In this document: positions 17,059 to 25,076 of the stretch, one piece after another
Layout: each line of letters begins with the position of its first letter
How positions within the stretch are numbered: the stretch's first letter is position 1
DNA from: Puniceibacterium sp. IMCC21224
GTDB lineage: Bacteria > Pseudomonadota > Alphaproteobacteria > Rhodobacterales > Rhodobacteraceae
Direction: 5' to 3'
NCBI RefSeq assembly: GCF_001038505.1
Contig: NZ_LDPY01000003.1
Span: forward strand, 1 to 64,000
Length of the DNA: 64,000 nucleotides
Program-made: the position numbers and the translations under genes
Notes under the pieces: model-generated
What the model was told of the DNA's origin: nothing
What the model saw: the letters and a program-made list of their open reading frames with translations, nothing else
Database searches by the model: none

Positions 17059-17941
17059 GGCTCAGGACCCATTAATCGACTTGAGGCTACGAGGCCTGCA
17101 TGATTCACCGTCCCCAAACCAAAGGGGGCATTATGAGCAATCTGTATTGGCTGAGCGAGGCTCAGATGAAGCGGCTTCAGCCTTATTTCCCGAAGAGCCA
17201 TGGCGTGCCACGTGTCGATGACCGGCGGGTCCTCAGCGGTATTATCTTCATCAATCGCAACGGCTTGCGCTGGCGTGACGCGCCGCGGGAGTATGGGCCG
17301 CACAAGACACTCTACAACCGATGGAAAAGGTGGAGTGATATGGGCGTGTTCGCCAGGATTATGACAGGCCTGGCGGCAGAGGCACCCGACAACAAAACGA
17401 TCTCCATCGACGCGACCTACCTCAAAGCACACCGCACGGCCTCAAGCCTGAGGTCAAAAAAGGGGGGCGTGGACGTCTGATCGGTCGCACGAAGGGCGGC
17501 ATGAACACCAAGCTGCATGCCGTCACCGATGCGCGTGGGCGGCCCATACGGTTCTTCATGACGGCTGGTCAGGTCAGCGACTACACTGGAGCGAGAGCAT
17601 TACTGAGCAGTCTTCCGACCGCAGACTGGCTCCTGGGGGACCGGGGATATGACGCGGATTGGTTCCGTGAAGGCCTTATAGACAAGAAGATAACGCCCTG
17701 CATCCCCGGTCGAAAGTCACGCGACAAGCCCGTCAAATACCCCTTTCGTGACATTGCTTTGCAATGCACTGTCGGGCAATGGACAAGCGCCGCTACAGAA
17801 AGCGCAACCGGATTGAAATCATGTTCGGACGTCTAAAGGACTGGCGGCGCGTAGCAACGCGCTATGACCGAAGCCCCAAGGTCTTCCTTTCTGCCGTCGC
17901 TCTCGCCGCAACCGTGATCTTTTGGTTATGAGTCCAGAGCC
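17059..17941 (+). mobile_element. IS5-family (IS427 group) insertion sequence
   Basis: The ends GGCTCAGGACCCATTAA (17059-) and, on the other strand at 17941-, GGCTCTGGACTCATAA form imperfect inverted repeats. A TA lies outside each end, in agreement with the YTAR target of this family. The length of 883 bp exceeds the roughly 840 bp usual for the group by about the size of an internal 41-bp insertion. The element cuts into the MFS gene on its right. Confidence 0.88.
17133..17931 (+). pseudogene. IS5-family transposase, interrupted by a 41-bp insertion
   Basis: The first frame (17133-17480) encodes MSNLYWLSEAQMKRLQPYF and, near its end, the first D in ISIDATYLKAHR. The A6G6 run at about 17457-17468 allows the -1 shift typical of this group into the second frame (VKKGGRGRLIGRTKGGMNTK). 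That frame carries the second D (WLLGDRGYDADWF). At 17741-17781 a 41-bp insertion breaks the gene between VKY and DKRRY. The final frame then resumes with NRIEIMFGRLKDWRR, which holds the catalytic Glu. The insertion probably inactivates it. Confidence 0.85.
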
Positions 17942-17944
17942 TAG

Positions 17945-18289
17945 AAGCGGTGACACGAACTGTCCCAGGAATAGACTTGCTGTAATCACACCTGCTGTTC
18001 GACCACGAGTTTGTGGCGATGCAAGTGCCATGGCACTTGCGAAGATATTCGGGATGGCGATCCCCATCCCGAGACCTGTCAGCCCCGTCCCACACATCAC
18101 CGTCAGTAATGTGGTGCCTGCGCCTGTCACGGTAATGCCGAGAGCCATCGCCGCCAGACCGACCACAAAGATGACCTTGGCACCCATTCTACCCCGCAAC
18201 CTGCCGAAAGTCAGCGACGCCATAGCGGAAACGAATGTCATTAGCCCCATAGATCCTTGTGTGGATCCTTCACGCCCAGAACTTACCAC
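17945..18289 (-). pseudogene. Fragment of a major facilitator superfamily transporter
   Basis: About 115 residues of a hydrophobic protein are left: GLMTFVSAMASLTFGRLRGR, then MGAKVIFVVGLAAMALGITV and TRGRTAGVITASLFLGQFVS. These match the second half of MFS drug or arabinose-type exporters. The 3' end was removed by the IS5 insertion, and the 5' half is absent upstream of an in-frame stop. Confidence 0.75.
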
Positions 18290-18310
18290 AATGCCGCTTC
18301 AAACTAAACT

Positions 18311-18331
18311 ATTCTAATAATGTATTAGAAT
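18311..18331. promoter_or_regulatory. Palindromic operator candidate upstream of the first ABC operon
   Basis: Perfect 9-bp arms ATTCTAATA/TATTAGAAT flank a 3-bp centre, 67 bp before the ATPase start. A second TATTAGA-containing palindrome lies at 24006-24016 between the other two transcription units of the island. A shared motif upstream of both units suggests the GntR/FCD protein at 31951 as the binder. Confidence 0.6.
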
Positions 18332-18398
18332 CACTTGAATGTGATTTAAAGTATCATAATATATTATTCTAGAGAATCGACAACGGGGAGGAACTGCA

Positions 18399-19916
18399 AT
18401 GCGTGAACCGCTACTTCAAATCACGGGTCTTTCCAAAGCCTATGGTCCGGTCAAGGCCCTGACCCACGTAGATTTTTCGCTAGAGCGAGGCACGGTTCAT
18501 GCGTTGGTAGGAGAGAACGGTGCGGGCAAATCCACCTTGATAAAGGTGATCGTTGGGGCAGAAGAGCCTGACAGATCCGGCGTGCTGCGTGTCTATGGAC
18601 AGCCCATCAAGACGCATTCGCCACGACTTGCTCGGCATCTTGGGATCGCAGCCATACATCAGGAACTCAGTCTCGCTGACAATTTGACGGTGGCCGAGAA
18701 CATGCTTCTTGGCCAAGAGGTTGCGAAAATTGGCTGGGTCCTGCGCCAGGCGACGCAGGCGCGCTGCGCCAAGGTGCTCTCTCGTTTGACGCAGGACTTC
18801 ACCTGCACCGCGCGGTTAGGCGATCTCTCTTTGGCGCAGAGGTATTTGGTGGAAATTGCTCGCGCTCTGATAGCCGACGCACGGGTCTTGATCCTGGACG
18901 AACCGACGACCGCGCTTTCGCACCGCGAGGCCGATGCATTGATGGAAATCGTGAAACAACTCCGGGACGACGGCGTGGGCATCGTCTATGTCACGCACAG
19001 GATGGAGGAGATCTATCGTCTAGCAGATTATGTCACCGTCCTGCGCGACGGGCGTAGCATCGCCCGTCTGGATCGGGCGGAGGTGACGGAGCGCAGGGTG
19101 CTGGAGCTGATGGTTGGGCGCGATCCGTCGGACTTTTTCAAGCGGCAGCGGCGGGCGGAGAACGGCCCGATTGTGCTTGAGGCCAAGGGACTGGCCGGAC
19201 CGGAGCTGCTTCGTGACGGCACTGTAACCGTCCGGGCTGGTGAGGTGGTCGGGCTGGCGGGGCTGGTCGGATCGGGGCGAACTGAACTGGCAGAATGCCT
19301 CGTCGGTTATCGACGGGCCACCGCGGGCGAGGTCCGTCTTTTCGGCACGCCAATCCAGCCAGCGGGCGTCGCGCGTTCGGCGAAAGCCGGTCTCGTTTAT
19401 CTCACCGAGGACCGGCGAAAACTGGGTTTGTTTCCGGATATGTCCGTCGCCGACAACATCAACGTCCTGACCACACGCGCCGACGCCCGCCTGGGCTGGC
19501 TGCGCCGTCGGGGGCGCGAGAGTGTGCGGGCGCAGAGGACCATACAGGCGCTGGCAATCCGCGCGTCGGGTCCTGACCAGAGCGTACGGCGACTATCGGG
19601 CGGCAATCAGCAGAAGACGATGCTGGCGCGCCTTTTGGAGAGCGCACCCAAAGTCGTACTGCTGGACGAACCGACGCGAGGGGTCGACGTCGGCGCGAAG
19701 GCGCAGATCTACGGCATTATAGAAGACTTCGTGAAGGGCGGCGGGGCAGTGCTGATGATCTCGTCCGACCTGCCGGAACTACTGGGTGTGGCCGACAGGA
19801 TCTTGGTCTGTTACGAGGGTCGCATTGTGGGCGGTATGGCGAACACGACCGACGCACCTGCAACCGAGGCACAAGTCATCGCACTGGCGACCGGAATGAC
19901 GGAGGCGGCAGCATGA
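18399..19916 (+). CDS. Sugar-type ABC importer ATPase (RbsA/MglA family)
   Basis: This 505-residue protein has two ABC domains. Domain 1 (residues 1-240) has Walker A GENGAGKST, a degenerate signature LSLAQRYLVEIA and Walker B VLILDEPTTAL. Domain 2 (260-500) has a degenerate Walker A GLVGSGRTE, signature LSGGNQQK and Walker B VVLLDEPTRGVD. This asymmetry is normal for CUT2 importers of ribose, xylose, galactose or inositol. GGGGAGGA precedes the ATG, and the permease gene overlaps its stop. It is the first gene of the operon. Confidence 0.92.
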   Translation: MREPLLQITGLSKAYGPVKALTHVDFSLERGTVHALVGENGAGKSTLIKVIVGAEEPDRSGVLRVYGQPIKTHSPRLARHLGIAAIHQELSLADNLTVAENMLLGQEVAKIGWVLRQATQARCAKVLSRLTQDFTCTARLGDLSLAQRYLVEIARALIADARVLILDEPTTALSHREADALMEIVKQLRDDGVGIVYVTHRMEEIYRLADYVTVLRDGRSIARLDRAEVTERRVLELMVGRDPSDFFKRQRRAENGPIVLEAKGLAGPELLRDGTVTVRAGEVVGLAGLVGSGRTELAECLVGYRRATAGEVRLFGTPIQPAGVARSAKAGLVYLTEDRRKLGLFPDMSVADNINVLTTRADARLGWLRRRGRESVRAQRTIQALAIRASGPDQSVRRLSGGNQQKTMLARLLESAPKVVLLDEPTRGVDVGAKAQIYGIIEDFVKGGGAVLMISSDLPELLGVADRILVCYEGRIVGGMANTTDAPATEAQVIALATGMTEAAA

Positions 19917-20896
19917 GCGACGCGCCCCAGTCCGCCAATGCATCGCTGTCGCCCCTGCGACTTGACGCGCGGAGGATGCTACGGGCACTCGGAATGCTGC
20001 CGGTGCTGGTCCTTTTGTGCATCGGGTTCACCTTGCTGAACGACCGGTTCATTACGATTCAGAACCTGCAAGTGATCACCCAGCAGGCCTCGATCAACCT
20101 GGTACTGGCATGTGGCATGACAGTGGTGATCCTAACTGGCGGCATCGACCTCTCGGTCGGGTCGATCCTAGCCGCTTCGGCGGTGGCGGGCGTGGCGGTC
20201 AGTCTCTCGCCCGCCTTCGGCGCACTGGCCCCGCTTGCGGCGCTCGGGGTCGGGCTGGGCTGCGGTCTGCTGAACGGCCTACTAATCGGCGGGTTTGGCT
20301 TGTCGCCCTTCATAGTGACGCTTGGCGGGCTGACCGCTATACGCGGTCTGGCGCGCATGATGGGCGAGGACCGCACCGTCATCAACCCCGAGCTGGCGTA
20401 TGACGTCATCGGGAACGCGCATCTTCTCGGAGTGCACTCGCTGGTTTGGACCGGCATGGCCGTCGCGCTGCTGACCTGGGTGATCCTGCGGCGGACCGTT
20501 CTGGGCGTACGGATTTACTCCGTCGGTGGCAACATGGAAGCGGCGCGCATGGCTGGCATCCGGGTGTGGGTCATCCTGCTAGTGGTCTATGCCTATTCAG
20601 GTCTGCTGGCGGGGCTGACCGGGGTTATGGCCTCGGCCAGGCTCTACTCTGCCAACGGGCTGCAAATGGGACAGGCCTATGAACTTGACGCGATCGCGGC
20701 GGTGATTTTGGGCGGCACCAGTTTCACCGGAGGACAGGGGGGCATCGTCGGCACCATCGTCGGCGTGCTGATCATCGCGGTTCTGTCGAACGGGCTGGTT
20801 TTGGCCGGAGTGCCGGACATTTGGCAATACATCATAAAGGGCTCGATCATTATCTTCGCCGTCGCGTTGGACCGCCTGAGGACAGGGCGCGGCTGA
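19913..20896 (+). CDS. CUT2 ABC importer permease (RbsC family)
   Basis: This 327-residue protein has about eight to ten membrane segments and the conserved CUT2 stretch LACGMTVVILTGGIDLSVGS (residues 63-82). Later come YSVGGNMEAARMAGIRVWVI and VILGGTSFTGGQGGIVGT, typical of RbsC. The start overlaps the ATPase stop (ATGA). It forms the membrane channel of the first importer. Confidence 0.92.
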   Translation: MSDAPQSANASLSPLRLDARRMLRALGMLPVLVLLCIGFTLLNDRFITIQNLQVITQQASINLVLACGMTVVILTGGIDLSVGSILAASAVAGVAVSLSPAFGALAPLAALGVGLGCGLLNGLLIGGFGLSPFIVTLGGLTAIRGLARMMGEDRTVINPELAYDVIGNAHLLGVHSLVWTGMAVALLTWVILRRTVLGVRIYSVGGNMEAARMAGIRVWVILLVVYAYSGLLAGLTGVMASARLYSANGLQMGQAYELDAIAAVILGGTSFTGGQGGIVGTIVGVLIIAVLSNGLVLAGVPDIWQYIIKGSIIIFAVALDRLRTGRG

Positions 20897-20922
20897 GCAT
20901 TCATCACCACGGGAGGACTACC

Positions 20923-21849
20923 ATGAAACACCATGCATTTGCCGTCGCGGCCGGGATTTTTGGAGCGGCGACAGGAGGCGGCTGGGCTGAAAGCCTGGAC
21001 AATATCGGCATTATCTCGGGGCCACTCGGCAATTCGTTCTACGTGTCGCTGGCTGCCGGGGCAGAGGCCGCCGCGAAAGAGATCAATCCAGACGCCAAGG
21101 TCACCGTGACTTCTTACGAGAACGACTTGGGCAAGCAGTTCAACCTGATCGACAGCCTCACCGCCTCAGGGGCGCAGCTGATCGCACTTGTGGCGGCGGA
21201 TCCGGATGCGATCACCCCGGCCATCAAGAAGGCAGTCGATGCAGGCGTCACCGTCGTAGGTATGGATGCTGCTGCCAATGCAGCGCAGGCCAATGTCGTG
21301 ACAGACAATGTGCAGGGCGGGTATATCGTCTGTTCCTACATAGCCGAACAGATGGGCGGAGAAGGCAAGGTTGCGCTGATCAACGGCCCCCAGGTGCAGG
21401 GGGTGATCGACCGGATTGCCGGCTGCAACCAGGCATTGGCGGAAAATTCTGGTATTAAGATCGTCGCGGATGAGGAAGGCGATGCCAGCCGTGATTCCGG
21501 CTTCTCGGTAATGCAGCGCATCCTGACGCGGGAAGGCAAGGTCGACGGGGTTTTCGCGATCAACGATCCGATGGCCATCGGGGCCAATCTGGCGGCAAAG
21601 CAGGCGGGCTATTCCGGTATTACCATCGGTGGTTTCGACGGCGGGGCGGAACTGGTGAACGAGTTGAAGTCGGAAAGTATGGTCGCAGCCTCGGCCGCGC
21701 AAGACCCCTTCTCGCTTGGCTTTCAGGCGGTGAAACTGGGCGCGGCGATCCGCGACGGCAGCGAGGCCGCCGGCCAGCTGGTCAAGGCGCCGACGGGTCT
21801 GGTGACCCGCGACACCGTCGACAGCTATCCCGGCTGGCGAGAGAAATAG
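20923..21849 (+). CDS. CUT2 ABC importer periplasmic substrate-binding protein
   Basis: This 308-residue protein has a signal peptide at the N terminus (MKHHAFAVAAGIFGAATGG, cleavage near WAES) and a periplasmic-binding type 1 fold (IGIISGPLGNSFYVSLAAGA, then VDAGVTVVGMDAAANAAQAN and FAINDPMAIGANLA). The ATG at 20923 follows GGGAGGA. The open frame extends upstream only into the permease gene. It captures the substrate of the first importer. The ligand could be a sugar or a polyol-like molecule. Confidence 0.9.
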   Translation: MKHHAFAVAAGIFGAATGGGWAESLDNIGIISGPLGNSFYVSLAAGAEAAAKEINPDAKVTVTSYENDLGKQFNLIDSLTASGAQLIALVAADPDAITPAIKKAVDAGVTVVGMDAAANAAQANVVTDNVQGGYIVCSYIAEQMGGEGKVALINGPQVQGVIDRIAGCNQALAENSGIKIVADEEGDASRDSGFSVMQRILTREGKVDGVFAINDPMAIGANLAAKQAGYSGITIGGFDGGAELVNELKSESMVAASAAQDPFSLGFQAVKLGAAIRDGSEAAGQLVKAPTGLVTRDTVDSYPGWREK

Positions 21850-21929
21850 GCGCATCGGGCGTCGGAACGACGGGATCCCGGGGGGGCAGGCCGCTCCGGG
21901 TCTCGCAGAATTTCTAGTAGGAGAGAAGC

Positions 21930-23060
21930 ATGACGAAAAACCTTACGGCTTATCTGCAGGGCGCCGCGGAGACGGGGCAGATCCATGGCGGAGAACTGCT
22001 GGTCCTGAAGGGCGGCGAAGCGATCTATCATCAAGCCTTCGGGCGTCGGGACGAGATTCGGAAGATGGAGACTGGGCAAGTCTATCGGCTGGCCTCGATC
22101 ACCAAACCGCTAACCAGTGCGGCGGCGCTTTCAGCTTTTGCAGGGGGGCAACTAGAACCAGGAATGCCGGTGACCGACTTGCTGCCGGAGTTTCGTCCGG
22201 TGCTGCCGGACGGTCGCGTTCCGGTTATCACACTCGGTCACCTGCTGACGCATACCGCTGGGCTGAGCTATGCCTTCCTTGAGCCGCGCGACAGCGCACA
22301 TTGGCAGACCCAGGTCTCGACCGGGCTGGACCAGCCGGGGCTGTCGCTGGAGGAAAACCTCGCACGCCTGGCCGCCGCGCCGCTGCTGTTCGAGCCGGGG
22401 ACCGCCTGGCACTACTCGCTCGCGACAGATGTAATCGGCGCGGTGCTTGAGCAGCTGCACGGCCAACCGCTGGAGACGGTGCTCCGCCGGGTCGTTCTGG
22501 ATCCGCTCGGCATGTCGGAGACATCCTTCGCCGCGCCGATGGATCGCGACGGGATCGTCCCGCCCTACTGGGACGGCGACGGCATCGCGCGGCTGATGAA
22601 TGCGGAGGAGCAGCTGGTTCCCTTCGTGGAAGGGGTGACCTATGCGCCGGGGCGGATCTTCGACGCAGCGTCATACCACTCCGGCGGGGCGGGGATCCGC
22701 GGCTCGGCGCGGGACATTGCAACGTTTCTGGAATGCATCCGAACCGGCGGCGCGCCAATCCTGCCAACGCGCGAGGCGAAGCTGATGCACACCAACATGA
22801 TCGGCGACATCCCGGTGACGACCGATGGGCCGGGCTGGGGCTTTGGATACGGCGCTGCGGTTCTGCGCGATCCGGTCGCGGCCGATACACCGCACCGCAC
22901 CGGCACCTTCCAGTGGGGCGGGGCCTGGGGACATCATTGGTTCGTCGATCCGGAGGAGGAACTGGTGTCGGTCCAACTGACAAACACCGCGCTGCGTGGC
23001 ATGACCGGTGACTTCCCGAACGGCGTGATCCGCGAAGTTTATGCCGCCTTCGCCAGCTGA
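21930..23060 (+). CDS. Serine hydrolase of the class C beta-lactamase fold
   Basis: This 376-residue protein has the catalytic SxxK motif SITK (YRLASITKPLTSAAALSAFA, about residues 51-70), then the HTAGLSY region and YSLATDVIGAVLEQL, which provides the YxN-like tyrosine. The C-terminal HRTGTFQWGGAWGHHWFVD resembles the EstB/6-aminohexanoate-type esterases. No signal peptide is seen, so it is cytoplasmic. GTAGGAGAGA precedes the ATG. It follows the SBP gene by 80 bp, so it may hydrolyse the imported compound, for example an ester or amide. Confidence 0.85.
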   Translation: MTKNLTAYLQGAAETGQIHGGELLVLKGGEAIYHQAFGRRDEIRKMETGQVYRLASITKPLTSAAALSAFAGGQLEPGMPVTDLLPEFRPVLPDGRVPVITLGHLLTHTAGLSYAFLEPRDSAHWQTQVSTGLDQPGLSLEENLARLAAAPLLFEPGTAWHYSLATDVIGAVLEQLHGQPLETVLRRVVLDPLGMSETSFAAPMDRDGIVPPYWDGDGIARLMNAEEQLVPFVEGVTYAPGRIFDAASYHSGGAGIRGSARDIATFLECIRTGGAPILPTREAKLMHTNMIGDIPVTTDGPGWGFGYGAAVLRDPVAADTPHRTGTFQWGGAWGHHWFVDPEEELVSVQLTNTALRGMTGDFPNGVIREVYAAFAS

Positions 23061-23102
23061 CGATGGTCCGGGTACCGCAAGACGGCGGCGCCCGGCATGC
23101 AT

Positions 23103-23969
23103 TCAGACCGCCAACACGTTCTCCGGAATATCGAACCCGGCGCTGGTCATCACGTTGCGCAGGGTCGATCCGCTTACGCGGCCGACATCGTCCACGTGCA
23201 TCGCGTCCGCGGCATCAGAAAAGACTTCGGGTCCAATGTTTTCCAATCCCTTTTCACGCAGGATTGACAGGATCTCGACCACTGGCATCTCGCCCTCGCC
23301 ACCGAACTTGCGGTAATGCGCAGTGTCGTCAAAGAGCGAGGTACCCTCCTGCTGCTTCAGCGCGTCAGCGACCTGGCAGGACTTCAGATGCCGCTCCGGG
23401 ATCGACCTCAGCAGGTCGGGGTCGTACTTCCCTTTGGGAAAGTGCCAGGTGTCGATTAGGATGCCGGAATTGTTCGCGCCTACAGCCTCCACTATGGCCC
23501 AAGCGTCTTCGAGGTTCGGCAGGCCCCAGAAGGGCATGAATTCGAGATCCACCCAGATGCCTTCTGCCTTCGCGCGGTCGCAGAGCCGCCCGAAGCCGTC
23601 GACCAGCGTGTCGAAGGGCACCGCGCCGAGGTCGTAACCCGCGACCGCAAGCATGTCTGTGATGCCCAGGCCCGCGCACATCCGAAAACATTCGTCGGCG
23701 TCGATGTCGAACTTGCCAGCGAGAGCCGGATTCACCTCGTCCGGCACTCGGATAGGAGCCCAGTCGGTGATCGTATCGAGATGGCTGATCGTCAACCCCG
23801 CATCCCCGGCCATGGCCACCATGTCGGCGTCGCTGAGGCCGTCGGCCCGTGCGTTGCGCCAAGTGATCGGGTCGACCGCCAGATGCGTGAACCCGCCAAT
23901 ACGTGCTGCGCGCACGTGTGTGCCAAATCCGTGTGTCCGCACTGCCGCGGGCCAGAAAACATATCTCAT
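23103..23969 (-). CDS. Sugar phosphate isomerase/epimerase-type TIM barrel
   Basis: This 288-residue AP-endonuclease-2-like TIM barrel has ligand-type residues in VDLEFMPFWG (Glu), ILIDTWHFPKG (Asp-x-x-His) and the C-terminal NIGPEVFSDAADAM (Glu), in the usual order. The family isomerises or epimerises sugars, inosose or 3-dehydroshikimate-like compounds. I chose the ATG at 23969 because CGGAGGAACGA precedes it. The frame opens nine codons earlier. It is divergent from the second importer across a palindrome-bearing gap. Confidence 0.85.
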   Translation of the reverse strand: MRYVFWPAAVRTHGFGTHVRAARIGGFTHLAVDPITWRNARADGLSDADMVAMAGDAGLTISHLDTITDWAPIRVPDEVNPALAGKFDIDADECFRMCAGLGITDMLAVAGYDLGAVPFDTLVDGFGRLCDRAKAEGIWVDLEFMPFWGLPNLEDAWAIVEAVGANNSGILIDTWHFPKGKYDPDLLRSIPERHLKSCQVADALKQQEGTSLFDDTAHYRKFGGEGEMPVVEILSILREKGLENIGPEVFSDAADAMHVDDVGRVSGSTLRNVMTSAGFDIPENVLAV

Positions 23970-24005
23970 TCGTTCCTCCGATGTGTTTGAGGACATGGTA
24001 TAGTA

Positions 24006-24016
24006 ATCTATTAGAT
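24006..24016. promoter_or_regulatory. Palindromic operator candidate between divergent units
   Basis: ATCTATTAGAT is an 11-bp palindrome with a single central base. It lies 37 bp upstream of the isomerase start and 100 bp upstream of the second SBP. Its TATTAGA core is shared with the 21-bp palindrome at 18311-18331. A common regulator is inferred. Confidence 0.5.
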
Positions 24017-24115
24017 GATCAACAATATATTTTTATGTTGACGAATCGATATTGGGCAGACAGGTTGATACAGGGAGCGGCCGGTTTGACTCGGTCGAGG
24101 AGTTTGGAGGTTCAA

Positions 24116-25075
24116 TTGAAAAATCTGTTGATGAGCACGTTCTTGGCGGGAACGGCGTTACTTGCCCCGGTAGTAGCAACCGCACAGGACAACATTCCGC
24201 TGATCGTGAAACACACAGGCAACTACTATTTCGCCATCGTTTCGGCCGGCGCCCGCAAAGCAGCGGAAGAGCTGGGTATCAATACTCCCGTTCAGGGTCC
24301 CACATCGTTCTCGGACATTCAGGGCCAGATTGGTATCCTCGAAAATGCGGTCTCGTCGGGTGCGACCGCCATCGTGATTGCGCCGCTGGAGTATTCCGCA
24401 TTGGGTGGGCCGATCGACGAGGCCGCTGAAAGCGTGCCAGTCATCGCGGTCGATTCAGCGGCAGATTCCGAGGCGATCACCGCAATGGTCACCACCGACA
24501 ACGTCGAGGGAGGCCGCCAGGCGGCCGTTGCCTTGGCGGATGCAGTTGCTGCAGCGCATGGCACACCCGAGGGCAAGGTCGCGCTGATTGTGGGACTCGC
24601 CGGACAGTCGACATTCGATCAACGAGTCCGCGGTTTCAAGGAAAAGCTCGAGGCCGACTATCCTGGGCTGGAAATCATAGCTGAACGCATCGCGGGTGGT
24701 CAGGCCACCGAGGCAGTGAACATCATGACTGACCTCCTGACTGTGCATCCCGACATCCGCGGTATCTTCGCGCCCGACCTCGTGACGGGGGCCGGCGCCG
24801 GGCAGGCAGTGCTGGAAAACGATGTGCAGGACCAGGTGAAAATTGTGGCCTTCGACAGCGACGAAAAACTGGTGCAATTTCTCTCGGATGGCGTCATCGC
24901 AGCGCTGATCGTCCAGGATCCCTTCCGGATGGGATACGAGGGCGTCAAGGCGGCCTATGCAGCGGCCCATGGCGAGACGGTCGAGAAGCTCATCGACACC
25001 GGTGTGAACGTCATCACAAAGGAGAACATGTCCTCTGAACGGTCGCAGGAACTGCTGAGTCCGAAGGTCGACTGA
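24116..25075 (+). CDS. CUT2 periplasmic substrate-binding protein, second importer
   Basis: This 319-residue protein starts at TTG 24116, 5 nt after GGAGG. It gives a textbook signal peptide (KNLLMSTFLAGTALLAPVVA, cleavage after ATAQ). Upstream ATG codons would make a non-signal extension. The mature protein has the periplasmic-binding type 1 pattern (LIVKHTGNYYFAIVSAGARK, AVDSAADSEAITAMVTTDNV, GIFAPDLVTGAGAGQAVLEN). It binds the ligand of the second importer. Confidence 0.88.
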   Translation: MKNLLMSTFLAGTALLAPVVATAQDNIPLIVKHTGNYYFAIVSAGARKAAEELGINTPVQGPTSFSDIQGQIGILENAVSSGATAIVIAPLEYSALGGPIDEAAESVPVIAVDSAADSEAITAMVTTDNVEGGRQAAVALADAVAAAHGTPEGKVALIVGLAGQSTFDQRVRGFKEKLEADYPGLEIIAERIAGGQATEAVNIMTDLLTVHPDIRGIFAPDLVTGAGAGQAVLENDVQDQVKIVAFDSDEKLVQFLSDGVIAALIVQDPFRMGYEGVKAAYAAAHGETVEKLIDTGVNVITKENMSSERSQELLSPKVD

Positions 25076-25076
25076 C

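Noticed and set aside
17741..17781. The 41-bp extra piece in the IS5 gene as a possible small regulatory insert
   Set aside because: No symmetry, promoter or repeat is visible in it. It is listed only as an inactivating insertion.
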